The notes under the pieces were generated by a model. It searched no databases. It saw only the letters and a list, made by a program, of their open reading frames with translations, and had not been told where the DNA came from. The translations under genes were made by a program, and so were the position numbers. Below, one piece after another: positions 19,319 through 28,100 of a stretch of DNA of 64,000 nucleotides. The DNA comes from RYN-133 sp963785425 (GTDB lineage: Bacteria; Actinomycetota; Actinomycetes; Mycobacteriales; Jatrophihabitantaceae): assembly GCA_963785425.1 (NCBI GenBank), contig CAWAVG010000004.1, forward strand, positions 806,001 to 870,000, given 5' to 3'. Each line of letters begins with the position of its first letter. The first letter of the stretch is position 1.

Positions 19319-19406
19319 TCCGCAAGAAACCTGATCGAATCCGGCGGCATCACTTTCGGCTGCCCGGATAACATCCGGCGCGAATGAGTCGACCTGGGAG
19401 GGTTTC

Positions 19407-20405
19407 ATGAACTCACGCGCGATCGGCGCGTTCGCCGCAATGATCACTACAATGTCAGGGCTGGTGGTCGCAGCTTCTCCGTCCTACGCGGCGCCGGCCC
19501 CACAGCTGAGCGTCCAGACGGGCAACGTCACGGTGCACACGGCCAACGGCATGAAGTGGAACTTCGGCGTCGTGACGGGTCAAACGGACCAGGGCAACGA
19601 CGATGTCACCTTGTACCTGTCGCGCACGGCGGGCGGCGGCACCGAGTCGCACTACTGGGACGTTCCGGTGCCCAAGTCGACGCTGACTTTCAACGCGTCA
19701 ACCGGTCACGGCGCGGTGAGGACGCCGTCGTCGGTCGCCGGGCTCACCGTCTTGAACATGAAGTTCACCGCTCGGAGCCACCACAACGCGTCGTGCAGCT
19801 CCGGCTCCGAAACCGTGTACAACGGAACGCTCAGCGGCCGGGCGACGCTTATGACCCATCTCAAACACGGCGGCACGGTTGGTGGTCAGCGGCTCACCTT
19901 CACGTCCGGGACCCAGCTGGACGTCGATCGCATGTGCCTGCACTCGATCCCCGAAAACGTCCGGTGCTCGAAGTCGGCGTTCTTCGACGGCTCCGGCGCG
20001 CATCACACAGGCTTGTTCGGTTTCAGCGAAGGCGGGACGAGCGACCTCGAAGTGTCGCATCTGGTCAAGCTCGCCAAGCCGAGCGGCGCGCAACGCGCCG
20101 ACTACGCCGCAGGACGAGGATCGCGCTCGTCGACACTCAACAAGACGACCAAGACCTTGCAGGTGCCGGCCTCGTCCGCCGCGCTCGTGACGGGGTCCGG
20201 CAGGGTCGTCGCCACGAGGCTGAGCCAAGAGAGCACCAGTTGCACGCTCAACGGCAAGCACCACACCGAGGTGCAGTACGTCGGCGAGAACTCTCATTTC
20301 ACGAACACCTCGGGGCACCCGGTTGTCGGCCACACGGCCCTCACGGGAAAGCTGACCATCGCCAGCGGCGCGAGCGCGTATTTCGACTACGAGACCTGGC
20401 ACTGA
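19407..20405 (+). CDS. Secreted protein of unknown function, paralog 1
   Basis: I do not recognise the family. The 332-residue product has a signal peptide (MNSRAIGAFAAMITTMSGLVV..., cleavage near SYA-AP). The mature protein is rich in Thr, Ser and Gly with alternating hydrophobic residues, suggesting a beta-sheet fold. It shares with the next gene the ordered blocks TVHTANG, HxASCSSGS, TLQVxA, TGxGR, SCT/ACT-xxGxxH and a C-terminal HPxVxHTxLxGxL...YxxxTW. It starts with an ATG at 19407 behind a GGGAGGG ribosome binding site. Its stop overlaps the ATG of the next gene by one base, so both are made from one transcript. Confidence 0.75.
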   Translation: MNSRAIGAFAAMITTMSGLVVAASPSYAAPAPQLSVQTGNVTVHTANGMKWNFGVVTGQTDQGNDDVTLYLSRTAGGGTESHYWDVPVPKSTLTFNASTGHGAVRTPSSVAGLTVLNMKFTARSHHNASCSSGSETVYNGTLSGRATLMTHLKHGGTVGGQRLTFTSGTQLDVDRMCLHSIPENVRCSKSAFFDGSGAHHTGLFGFSEGGTSDLEVSHLVKLAKPSGAQRADYAAGRGSRSSTLNKTTKTLQVPASSAALVTGSGRVVATRLSQESTSCTLNGKHHTEVQYVGENSHFTNTSGHPVVGHTALTGKLTIASGASAYFDYETWH

Positions 20406-21412
20406 TGGGCAGGCGAGCTCTCGCGGCTGCCACCGCAGCGCTCATAGCGCTCGCCGGGCTGGTCGCAACCAGCCCGGCGGCTCAAGCGCTGGTGCAGCAC
20501 CAGGTCTTTCTCGAAAGCCCTGCCATCACCGTGCACACGGCGAACGGGAAGGCATGGCAGTTGAGTCTCACGGTGTACCCGGGCGGTGACGGGTCCAGTG
20601 ACGAAGTGCGCGAAACACTGCTGCGGTCGCAGTCGAAGCCCGTTCCGACCACCGAGTACCACGACTGGTTCGCGACGTTCCCCAGCTCGGGCATGACGTT
20701 CGACTCCGGCTCGGGCGACGCCACGGTGACGACGCCATCGTCGATCGCCGCATTGACGACGTTGCGCCTGACCTTCACTGCGACCAGCCGGCGCCACGCT
20801 TCGTGCAGCAGCGGATCGAAGACGTACTTCTTCGGAAACCTCACCGGACGGGTCACGCTCAAGACGCAGCTGCGAGCGGGCGGAACGGTCGGCGCGATGC
20901 ACTCCGGGTTCCCGAGGGGCAAGGCAGAAATCATCGACAACGCCAACTGCGTGCCGGCTTCGTCGAGGAACGCCTGCTACACGAGCATGTCCTACCAGGC
21001 GAACGGAGGCGGATTGCGCACTCTATGGGGCGTCGGCGGCCCACACGGGTTCGCCCTACTCACCCACGACTTAACGCTGAACAACCCTGCGGGCGCCGGT
21101 CGCCAGGACGCATTCTCGACCAACAGCTCGCACGCACCGGTGTTCAACCCGACGAAACACACCTTGCAGGTGTGGGCCGCGGACACCGGACCGTTCACCG
21201 GCACCGGGCGGTTCACCGGGGGCACCCTGTCGAAGAGTGTGGGTGCCTGCACCGTGAAGGGCGTCAATCACCGCGAGCACATCCGCACCTACTCCAACGC
21301 GACATTCCGCAACGGCGCGAATCATCCGCTCGTCGCGCACACCAGCCTGGTGGGCGCGTTGGGCGTGCCAAGGACGACGCACACCTACTACGAGTTCGAC
21401 ACCTGGAGCTGA
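20405..21412 (+). CDS. Secreted protein of unknown function, paralog 2
   Basis: This 335-residue protein is a diverged tandem duplicate of the preceding gene. A signal peptide (MGRRALAAATAALIALAGLV..., cleavage near AQA-LV) is followed by ITVHTANGKAWQLSL, TPSSIAALTTLRLTFTATSR, HASCSSGSKTYF, TLQVWAADTGPFTGTGRFTG, ACTVKGVNHREH and HPLVAHTSLVGALGV ending in YYEFDTWS. Cysteines are placed similarly to paralog 1, with extra ones near residue 180. Function is unknown; likely cell-surface or extracellular. The two stops and starts overlap, so expression is coupled. Confidence 0.75.
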   Translation: MGRRALAAATAALIALAGLVATSPAAQALVQHQVFLESPAITVHTANGKAWQLSLTVYPGGDGSSDEVRETLLRSQSKPVPTTEYHDWFATFPSSGMTFDSGSGDATVTTPSSIAALTTLRLTFTATSRRHASCSSGSKTYFFGNLTGRVTLKTQLRAGGTVGAMHSGFPRGKAEIIDNANCVPASSRNACYTSMSYQANGGGLRTLWGVGGPHGFALLTHDLTLNNPAGAGRQDAFSTNSSHAPVFNPTKHTLQVWAADTGPFTGTGRFTGGTLSKSVGACTVKGVNHREHIRTYSNATFRNGANHPLVAHTSLVGALGVPRTTHTYYEFDTWS

Positions 21413-21421
21413 CCGACGAGT

Positions 21422-22405
21422 TCAGCGCAGCGGTTCCCACCACGAGGGGTTGTCGCGGTACCACTGCACCGTGCGTGCGAGACCGTCTTCGAACGTGACA
21501 CGCGGTCGGTACCCGAGTGCCCCGATCTTGGTGCAATCGACCGAGTAGCGGTGGTCGTGGCCGCGCCCGCGCGGGTCGGCGACGTGTTCGATGAAGCTCT
21601 CGTCGCGGCCGGTGGCCTCGAGCAGCAACTGCGTGAGATTGCGATTGCTGATTTCACGGCCACCGCCGACGTTGTACACCTCGCCCGGCCGGCCGTCCTG
21701 GACGACGAGAGCGAGGGCGTCGCAGTGGTCGCCCACCCACAACCACTCGCGCACCTGGGAGCCGTCGCCGTAGAGCGGGACGCGCTCACCGCTGAGAAGC
21801 TTCGTGACGAAGCGCGGAATCACCTTCTCCGGGTGCTGATACGGCCCGAAGTTGTTCGAAGACCGCGTGACCCGCACGTCGAGACCGTAGGTGACCGAGT
21901 AGGCGCGCGCCACGAGATCGCCGCCGGCCTTGGCCGCTGCGTACGGCGTGTTCGGTTCGAGCAGTGCCAGTTCGTCCCACGATCCCTCGTCGATCGATCC
22001 GTACACCTCGTCACTCGAAGCGTGCATCACGGTGGTTACGCCGTGGCGCAGCGCGGCTGCGAACAGCTGCTGAGCGCCGACGACATTCGTGGTGACGAAG
22101 TCGTTCGCGTCACCGGCGATGGAGCGGTCGACGTGCGACTCGGCCGCGAGATTGACGACGATCTCGTGACCCGGCACCACGGCGTCCAGATCCGCCGCCG
22201 CGCAGATGTCACCGTTCGCGAACGCGAACCTGGGATTGTCGACCACCGTCGCGAGGTTCGCGAGGTTGCCTGCGTACGTGAGCTTGTCGAAGACCGTCAC
22301 ATGAGCGCCGACGAGTCCCGCGTAGCGGTCGTCGAGCAGGCTGCGTACGAACCATGAACCGACGAATCCGGCGCCGCCGGCGACGAGCACCCTCTGCGCA
22401 GTCAC
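21422..22405 (-). CDS. rmlB: dTDP-glucose 4,6-dehydratase-like protein
   Basis: The enzyme family converts dTDP-glucose to dTDP-4-keto-6-deoxyglucose with bound NAD, a step of deoxysugar synthesis. The 327-residue protein has the Rossmann motif VAGGAGFVGSWFVRSLL, FDKLTYAGNLANL, NLAAESHVDRSI, the catalytic region HASSDEVYGSIDEGSWDE (Asp-Glu pair) and TPYAAAKAGGDLVARAY (YxxxK). No rmlA, rmlC or rmlD is near, so it may serve a pathway encoded elsewhere. The GTG start at 22405 overlaps the stop of the tiny membrane protein upstream (GTGA). Confidence 0.88.
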   Translation of the reverse strand: MTAQRVLVAGGAGFVGSWFVRSLLDDRYAGLVGAHVTVFDKLTYAGNLANLATVVDNPRFAFANGDICAAADLDAVVPGHEIVVNLAAESHVDRSIAGDANDFVTTNVVGAQQLFAAALRHGVTTVMHASSDEVYGSIDEGSWDELALLEPNTPYAAAKAGGDLVARAYSVTYGLDVRVTRSSNNFGPYQHPEKVIPRFVTKLLSGERVPLYGDGSQVREWLWVGDHCDALALVVQDGRPGEVYNVGGGREISNRNLTQLLLEATGRDESFIEHVADPRGRGHDHRYSVDCTKIGALGYRPRVTFEDGLARTVQWYRDNPSWWEPLR

Positions 22406-22566
22406 CGATGCCGGCTGACGTGTGTCGGGCGTACTTTGTGGAACCTTGGATGCGGATCGTTCCAGGGCGACATAGAGACCAGGAAGATCGCCGCGATCAC
22501 AGCCATCACAAAGACGGTGAGCAAGCCGACGAGAATCGTCGTTCGGTCCCGCGGTCGTTCAGCCAC
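22402..22566 (-). CDS. Tiny single-span membrane protein upstream of rmlB
   Basis: A 54-codon frame runs from a GTG at 22566 to a TGA at 22402-22404. The product starts MAERPRDRTTILVGLLTVFV and has one strongly hydrophobic stretch (about residues 11-31) followed by a basic, Pro/His-rich tail SPWNDPHPRFHKVRPTHVSR. It starts four bases after the stop of the next upstream gene and its own TGA overlaps the rmlB GTG as GTGA. The tight coupling on both sides is the main argument that it is real. I do not recognise the family. Confidence 0.6.
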   Translation of the reverse strand: MAERPRDRTTILVGLLTVFVMAVIAAIFLVSMSPWNDPHPRFHKVRPTHVSRHR

Positions 22567-22570
22567 GCTG

Positions 22571-22846
22571 TCACCGTACGTGGGCGCGGCGCCCCGCCAG
22601 ACGCCGGAATTGCCACGCTGCCAGGATCACCCCACCGATTCCGACGAGATCGGAGGCAGTGAGGCCATGGTCTCGAGACACAGTGACCAGGGTCGGGCCC
22701 TCGAAGTCATGGTTCACGAGCAGCCACAGCGCGGAGAGCAGGGCGAGCAGGACGCAACCGAGGCGATGGCGTCTGCCGAGTATTACAGCGCATCCCATGC
22801 TGAGCAGCAGCACGAGCACGATCAACACGATGCGGACATGTGACAC
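22571..22846 (-). CDS. Small two-span membrane protein
   Basis: The 91-residue product begins MSHVRIVLIVLVLLLSMGCAV, then has a second hydrophobic segment (about residues 30-45) and a third weaker one near ASDLVGIGGVILAAWQF, ending with basic residues. No enzymatic motif is visible. It is the first gene of a likely three-gene transcript with the tiny membrane protein (gap of four bases) and the RmlB-like dehydratase. A role in anchoring or modifying a cell-envelope sugar pathway is possible but only inferred from context. Confidence 0.6.
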   Translation of the reverse strand: MSHVRIVLIVLVLLLSMGCAVILGRRHRLGCVLLALLSALWLLVNHDFEGPTLVTVSRDHGLTASDLVGIGGVILAAWQFRRLAGRRAHVR

Positions 22847-22899
22847 TCGCAGAATTTAGCGGGTGCAACCGCGACCGAGCAGGTCCACTCGGCCCACGC

Positions 22900-23084
22900 A
22901 CACGGTCGCGCGGGCCGGCAAGCACCCCGCCCGTGCCACATCCGATCTCGACAACGGACGGTGGTGTAACACCTTCGTCGGCGATGAGTCGGCGGCCCAT
23001 CGGGCCTTGAACGGCGCATCTTTCGTCGTGCCAGGTCCCGGTCGCCTCAGCGTGGGTGTCGCTGGCGTAGCGATCAGCTGTCAC
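22900..23084 (-). pseudogene. Fragment of a class I SAM-dependent methyltransferase
   Basis: A frame from a GTG at 23084 reads WHDERCAVQGPMGRRLIADEGV and then PPSVVEIGCGTGGVLA, which is the SAM-binding motif I of class I methyltransferases in its usual position. After this the frame continues as Arg/Pro-rich sequence without any of the later motifs and no second half is present. I interpret it as the N-terminal stub of a deleted methyltransferase gene. It occupies most of the 330-base gap between the small membrane protein gene and lacZ. Confidence 0.45.
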
Positions 23085-23180
23085 AAAACGCCGAGGGTAA
23101 CGCAGGCCTTACGAGACGCGCGGGTGCTTTGCGCAGGACCGCGCGGTTCGCGCCGTCGACGTCCGTCTAGGTTGGCTGTG

Positions 23181-26016
23181 GTGACTACTTCCACGGTCTG
23201 GGACGCGTTGTCGCTCGCCCGCATGCCGGGTGCCGGACGGAGACACTCGCATGCAGGATTCGTGTCGGACGCAGCGCGCGTCGACCTGTCGGGAGTGTGG
23301 GCGTTCCGCATCGGGGCGCGCCAAGCCGGCGATGACAGCTCTGTCGACCACGGCGCCGCGACGATCGACGCGCCCGGGCACTGGCAACTGCAGGGACACG
23401 GCCGGCCCGCGTACACGAACGTGCAGTTTCCGTTTCCGGTCGACCCGCCGCATGCGCCTGAGGACAACCCGGTCGGCGAGTACCGCACCGAGTTCGGTCT
23501 TCCGGATGACTGGCCCGAAGGTGACGCGGTGCTGCGCTTCCTGGGCGTCGACTCGATGTTCACCGTCTGGCTCAACGGCACCGAGCTCGGCTGGTCGACG
23601 GGCAGCCGGCTGACAACCGAATTCGCGGTCGGTGAGCTGTTGCGACCTGGTGGCAACGAACTGACCGTCGTCGTGCAGCAGTGGTCGGCGGCGTCCTACC
23701 TCGAAGACCAGGATCAGTGGTGGCTCTCGGGCATCTTCCGCGACGTCGAGCTCATCCACCGTCCCGCAGGGTGCGTCAACGACTTCTTCGTGCACGCCGA
23801 CTACGACCACATGACGGGCGACGGCTCGTTGCGCGTCGACACCGATGCGCCTGCGACGCTGAGCGTGCCGGAGCTGGGGCTTGCCGATGTCGACCCTGCC
23901 GGCCCGCACGTCATGGCGGTCGACGCGTGGAGCGCCGAACGTCCCCGCCTCTACGACGCGACGCTGCACGCCGGCGGCGAGACGATCAGCTTCCGGATCG
24001 GGTTTCGCACCGTCGCAATCGTCGACGGGGTGTTCACGGTCAACGGTGCGCCGGTCAAGTTCCGCGGCGTCAACCGGCACGAGTGGAACCCCGATCGTGG
24101 GCGTGCTGTCACGCACGACGACATGCTCGCCGACGTGCTGATGATGAAACGGCACAACATCAACGCGGTGCGTACGAGCCACTACCCGCCGCACCCGCAC
24201 TTCATCGATCTCTGCGACGAGTACGGGCTGTGGGTGATCCTCGAGAACGACCTCGAGACACACGGCTTCTTCCTGGTCGACTGGCGCAAAAACCCCAGCG
24301 ACGACCCGGCGTGGCTCGACGCGTTCATGGATCGGATGACGCGCACGGTCGAGCGCGACAAGAACCACGCGAGCATCGTGATGTGGTCACTCGGCAACGA
24401 GAGCGGTACCGGACAGAACCTCGAGGCGATCGCCGAGTGGACGCACCAGCGCGACCCGAGCCGTCCGGTGCACTACGAGGGCGACTGGGACAGCGGCTAC
24501 GTCGACGTCTACAGCCGCATGTACGCCACCCACGCCGAGGTCGACGCGATCGGCCGCGGCGAGGAACCGGTCACGAAGGATCCCGCGCTTGACGAGCACC
24601 GGCGATCGCTGCCGTTCGTTCTGTGCGAGTACGCGCACGCGATGGGCAACGGCCCCGGCGGCCTGCTCGAGTACCAGGAGCTGTTCGAGAAGTACCCGCG
24701 GTGCATGGGCGGGTTCATCTGGGAGTGGATCGACCACGGCATCCGGCAGACGACGCCTGACGGGCGCGAGTACTTCGCCTACGGCGGCGACTTCGGCGAG
24801 GTCGTGCACGACGGCAACTTCTGCATCGACGGCCTCGTGTTCCCCGATCGCACGCCGTCGCCGGGGCTTGTCGAGTTGAAGGCGGTGTTCTCGCCGATCG
24901 GTCTCGACGTCTCGGGCGAGTCGGTGCGGGTGGTGAACAAGCAGGCTTTCGACAACCTGTCGCACGTCCGGTTCGGCTGGGAGGTTGCGGACGAGACAGC
25001 TGTGCTGGCGTCCGGTGACCTCGACGTCCCTGCGGTCGCGGCCGGCGAGGCAGTGGACGTGCCGCTGCCGTCAACGGCGCGGGCGGGTGCGGGCGAGGTG
25101 TGGCTGACGGTGCGGGCTGTGCTCGCCGAGGACCAACCATGGGCACCGGCCGGGCACGAGATTGCAGCCGCGCAGACGCAACTGGCTTCGAGTTCCACGC
25201 GCCGAGGTGGGCGCAGGCGCCCTGCCGGACTCGTTCGGCGATCGCGGACGGTTGACGCGCATCGGCGACCTGCCGGTGGCCGGCCCGCTGCTGGATCTGT
25301 GGCGCGCGACGACCGACAACGACCGCGGGATGCACGGCGTGCCGATGGCGCCGGCGTGGCGCGCCATCGGGCTCGATCGACTCACGCACGACGTGCGGTC
25401 GGTCGAGCGCGACGGCGACGAGCTCGTCGTCGTCATGCGCTCGGCACCGGCCGCAACGGATCTCGGTATGCGGTCGACGTTCCGATGGACGGGCACGACC
25501 GACGGCGCGCTGCGACTGCAGTGGTCGGTGACGCCTGAGGGTCTGTGGGACGTTCCGCTGCCTCGGCTCGGATTGCGGTTGGCCCTGCCTGCGTCGATCG
25601 AGGCGGTTGAGTGGTTCGGCCTCGGGCCGGGCGAAGCGTATGCCGACAGCGCCCGGGCCGCTCTCGTCGGCAGGTACCGACGCACGGTCGACGAGTGGCA
25701 GACGCCGTACGTCTACCCGCAGGAGAACGGCAACCGGCGCGACGTCCGCTGGGCCGAGCTGCGGTCGGCCGACGGCAGCGGCGTGCGCATCTCGTCATCG
25801 GGGACCTTCGACCTCACCGTGCGACGCTGGACCAGCGAAGACCTCGAAGGCGCTCGGCACACCACCGACCTCATCGCGCGCGATCAGGTGTTCGTGAACC
25901 TCGACGTGGGCCAGAACGGGCTCGGCACGGCGTCATGCGGGCCGGGTGTGCTGCCCCGGTACGAGCTGAACGCCGGGCCGGCCGCGCTCGATCTGGTGTT
26001 CACTGCGCTGACGTAG
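23181..26016 (+). CDS. lacZ: Beta-galactosidase, glycoside hydrolase family 2, one frameshift
   Basis: GH2 beta-galactosidases cleave terminal beta-galactosides. The sequence shows the sugar-binding N-terminal domain (DAPGHWQLQGHGRPAYTNVQFPF), FRGVNRHEWNPDRG, the acid/base motif MWSLGNESGTG and the nucleophile region GGFIWEWIDHGI, then the C-terminal domain with LWRATTDNDRG and GLGPGEAYADS. The frame shifts near 25,205 by one base between the fourth and fifth domains. Start is taken at GTG 23181 (VTTSTVWDALSL); the preceding GTG at 23178 is equally possible. No signal peptide is seen, so it acts in the cytoplasm. Total length, about 945 residues, fits the family. Confidence 0.88.
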
Positions 26017-26053
26017 GCCTCAGGTCGGCTCTCTACACGCCGATGGACAGGAC

Positions 26054-26474
26054 ATGGCCAAGCACAGGCAGGATGTCGAGCCGGCCGCCGTGGCGCGCAC
26101 GCCGGGCCGGCACGCACAGTTCCGACGAACGCCGCCGCCGGTGGCCGTCGCCCTTCGCGCTCACTGCTGCGGCTCGCGGCGACAAGCGCCGTCGGTGGCG
26201 CAGGTCTCGCGCTGACGGGGCGAGCCGGCGACCTCACCTCAACTGTCGGCACTGCCGTGCTGGCGGTCGACGCGTTGGTGGTCTGGTTGTCGATCGGGAT
26301 CGCTGTCTTCGGCTTCGTGCGCGAGCGCCGGGGTGCCCAGCCCGGCCCCGCTGAGGTCGTCGTCGTCCCGTTGCGGTTGACGAGCAGAGCCCGGCCGCGC
26401 ACCGGACGGACAGGCCGCGGCCCCGCGTGCCGTGGCGGGTTGGCGTCGAGGTGTCGTTCGAGCTGGCGGCCTGA
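26054..26474 (+). CDS. Possible small membrane protein with two frameshifts
   Basis: Three frame segments join into a plausible protein. An ATG at 26054 starts MAKHRQDVEPAAVARTPGRH, then a shift near 26155 leads to LLRLAATSAVGGAGLALTG and TVGTAVLAVDALVVWLSIGI, which looks like membrane-spanning sequence, and a second shift near 26370 leads to VDEQSPAAHRTDRPRPRVPW ending at a TGA at 26472-26474, five bases before the convergent rarD stop. The neat ending supports a real gene of about 140 residues. The reconstruction depends on two assumed single-base errors. Confidence 0.35.
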
Positions 26475-26479
26475 ACGCG

Positions 26480-27403
26480 TCAGACCGAGACGGGTTGCGC
26501 GTCGCGTCCCGCGCGCGCCGTTGCCCGGCGTTGCCGCAGGCTGTCGGCGGTGAGCACGATCAGCGCCAGCCAGACCAGGCAGAAGCCGATGAACTCGGCG
26601 AACGGCACGTGCTCGTGCCGGATGCCCACGCCGACCAGGAACTGCAGCACCGGCGTCAGGTACTGCAGCAGTCCGACGACTGACAGCGGCAGGCGCTGCG
26701 TGGCGGCGGCGAAGAACAGCAGCGGGACGGCGGTCACGACGCCGCTGCCCGCGAGCAGCAGCGTGTTGCCGATGCTGTGGTGCCCGAACGCCAGATCGCC
26801 GTGGGCGCTGACGACGATCAGCGCGATCGCCGAGGGGATCGCGAGCACGCCGGTCTCGATCATCAGCGAGTCGCCGGCACCGACGCCCGCCTGCTTCTTC
26901 AGGAATCCGTACAACCCGAACGAGGCGGCGAGAACCAGCGCGATCCACGGCGGACGTCCGTAGTCGACGGCGATCACGACGACGGCGACGACACCGATCG
27001 CGACAGCGGCCCACTGCGCCGGGCGCAGCCGCTCCTTGAGGATCACCACGCCGAGCAGGATCGTGAACAGCGGGTTGATGAAATAGCCGAGGCTGCACTC
27101 GACCACGTGCCCGCTGTTGACGCCCCAGATGTAGACGGCCCAGTTGACCGTGATCAGCACCGCGGCGGTGGCCAGGCGGGCGAACTGGGAGCGGTTGCGC
27201 AGCACGCGCCCCACACCGCGGAACCCGCGGGTGAACGCCAGCAGCGCCGCGACGACGACCAGCGACCACAGGATGCGCTGGGCGAGGATCTCGACCCAGC
27301 CCGCCGGTTCGAGAAGCGGGAAGAAGAGCGGGAACAGTCCCCACAGCAGATAAGCGCCGAGCCCGTAGCCGAGACCGGCGCGGGTGTCGCTCGCGTCGGT
27401 CAC
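26480..27403 (-). CDS. rarD: RarD-type EamA-family transporter
   Basis: The 307-residue protein has ten hydrophobic helices arranged as two EamA repeats. The N-terminal GYGLGAYLLWGLFPLFFPLL and HVVECSLGYFINPLFTILLG are characteristic of the RarD subgroup. These are drug/metabolite-superfamily permeases whose substrate is usually unknown (RarD was named for chloramphenicol sensitivity). It begins at an ATG at 27403 and is transcribed towards lacZ. The C-terminus is a short basic tail. Confidence 0.88.
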   Translation of the reverse strand: MTDASDTRAGLGYGLGAYLLWGLFPLFFPLLEPAGWVEILAQRILWSLVVVAALLAFTRGFRGVGRVLRNRSQFARLATAAVLITVNWAVYIWGVNSGHVVECSLGYFINPLFTILLGVVILKERLRPAQWAAVAIGVVAVVVIAVDYGRPPWIALVLAASFGLYGFLKKQAGVGAGDSLMIETGVLAIPSAIALIVVSAHGDLAFGHHSIGNTLLLAGSGVVTAVPLLFFAAATQRLPLSVVGLLQYLTPVLQFLVGVGIRHEHVPFAEFIGFCLVWLALIVLTADSLRQRRATARAGRDAQPVSV

Positions 27404-27413
27404 GCCTTCGAAT

Positions 27414-27692
27414 CTACGAGCCGAACCGCCTCATTTCCTCGGCCAATGCGAGCTGTGTGGTCAGCGCCTCACAGTGTGCGCGACCGAATGGTGTGGTCGC
27501 GGCGACGCGAAGGGTGCTGCGAGCGGCGGAGCGAACAGCGCTGGGACCGAAGCCGGCCGCGCCGACACCGCCCGGCGTTCGATCACGCGCCCGTCGACCA
27601 CCAGGCTCACGCCAGGACACGACGCATCTACGGACCCTCCCGGCGCGGCAGTCGAACCGCCGCGCAGGGATCGTAAGCGCCACGATCGTCAC
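27414..27692 (-). CDS. Uncertain ORF downstream of the DUF3467 gene
   Basis: A GTG at 27692 overlaps the DUF3467 stop as GTGA and opens a 92-codon frame that ends 11 bases before rarD. Only its end (AHCEALTTQLALAEEMRRFGS) looks protein-like; the first part is Arg-rich. A neighbouring frame contains VSLVVDGRVIERRAV, which looks more like a true protein start, so a single-base error or decay in the middle is possible. I do not recognise a family and am unsure whether the region is coding. Confidence 0.25.
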   Translation of the reverse strand: MTIVALTIPARRFDCRAGRVRRCVVSWREPGGRRARDRTPGGVGAAGFGPSAVRSAARSTLRVAATTPFGRAHCEALTTQLALAEEMRRFGS

Positions 27693-27976
27693 TGGCCGGC
27701 GCTGTCGCTACCGTGTTCGGTTTCCCATTGGCCGAGCTGCTCGTTGAGCGCGCGCATGAGCTCCCACGCCTGGCTGGTCGGGATGCGCACCCGGCTCACC
27801 ACGCGGGCGTTGATCTCGGTCAGATCCTCGCCCGGTGTCGGCGGGTGGGTGACCACCGCGAAGTCGAGCACGAACCCGTCCGCGCCGTGCCAAACTCCTG
27901 CGAAGTTCGCGTACGTGCCGGCCTCCTGCTCAGGAGGCAGGTTCATGTTGATCTGCGCGGGAGTCGGCTCGGCCAT
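27689..27976 (-). CDS. DUF3467-family protein
   Basis: The 95-residue product MAEPTPAQINMNLPPEQEAG...YANFAGVWHGADGFVLDFAVV...ARVVSRVRIPTSQAWELMRALNEQLGQWE follows the DUF3467 pattern closely: a YANF segment, a central FVLDF strand, then the RV-P helix. The family is widespread in bacteria and its function is not established. I chose the ATG at 27976 because the conserved domain begins there; the frame is open upstream but that part overlaps the repeat at 28031-28100. Confidence 0.85.
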   Translation of the reverse strand: MAEPTPAQINMNLPPEQEAGTYANFAGVWHGADGFVLDFAVVTHPPTPGEDLTEINARVVSRVRIPTSQAWELMRALNEQLGQWETEHGSDSAGQ

Positions 27977-28030
27977 GCCGTCGACGGTACCGGCGCTCCC
28001 GGGGTTGCGTGTGGTCGCACCTGCGCACGG

Positions 28031-28100
28031 ACGTTGCACCCGGCATCGTCGCCACAGGGGTTCTCCGGCGGTCGTCAGGCGACGATGCCGGATGCAACGT
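28031..28100. repeat. Inverted repeat, 23-bp arms, at the 3' end of the AbiEi/DUF559 gene
   Basis: Left arm 28031-28053 and right arm 28078-28100 are inverted copies with one mismatch, separated by 24 bases. The shared core is GACGATGCCGGRTGCAACGT. The same core recurs three more times upstream of the same gene at 29131-29240. The right arm supplies the last eight codons of the gene (DVASGIVA). The stem could act as a transcription terminator, though no T-run follows on either strand. Confidence 0.8.

Noticed and set aside
22863..23177. A longer lacZ N-terminus from the upstream open frame
   Set aside because: The first hundred or so residues are Arg/Thr-rich without similarity to GH2 enzymes, and they overlap the methyltransferase remnant; the GTG at 23178/23181 fits the family start.
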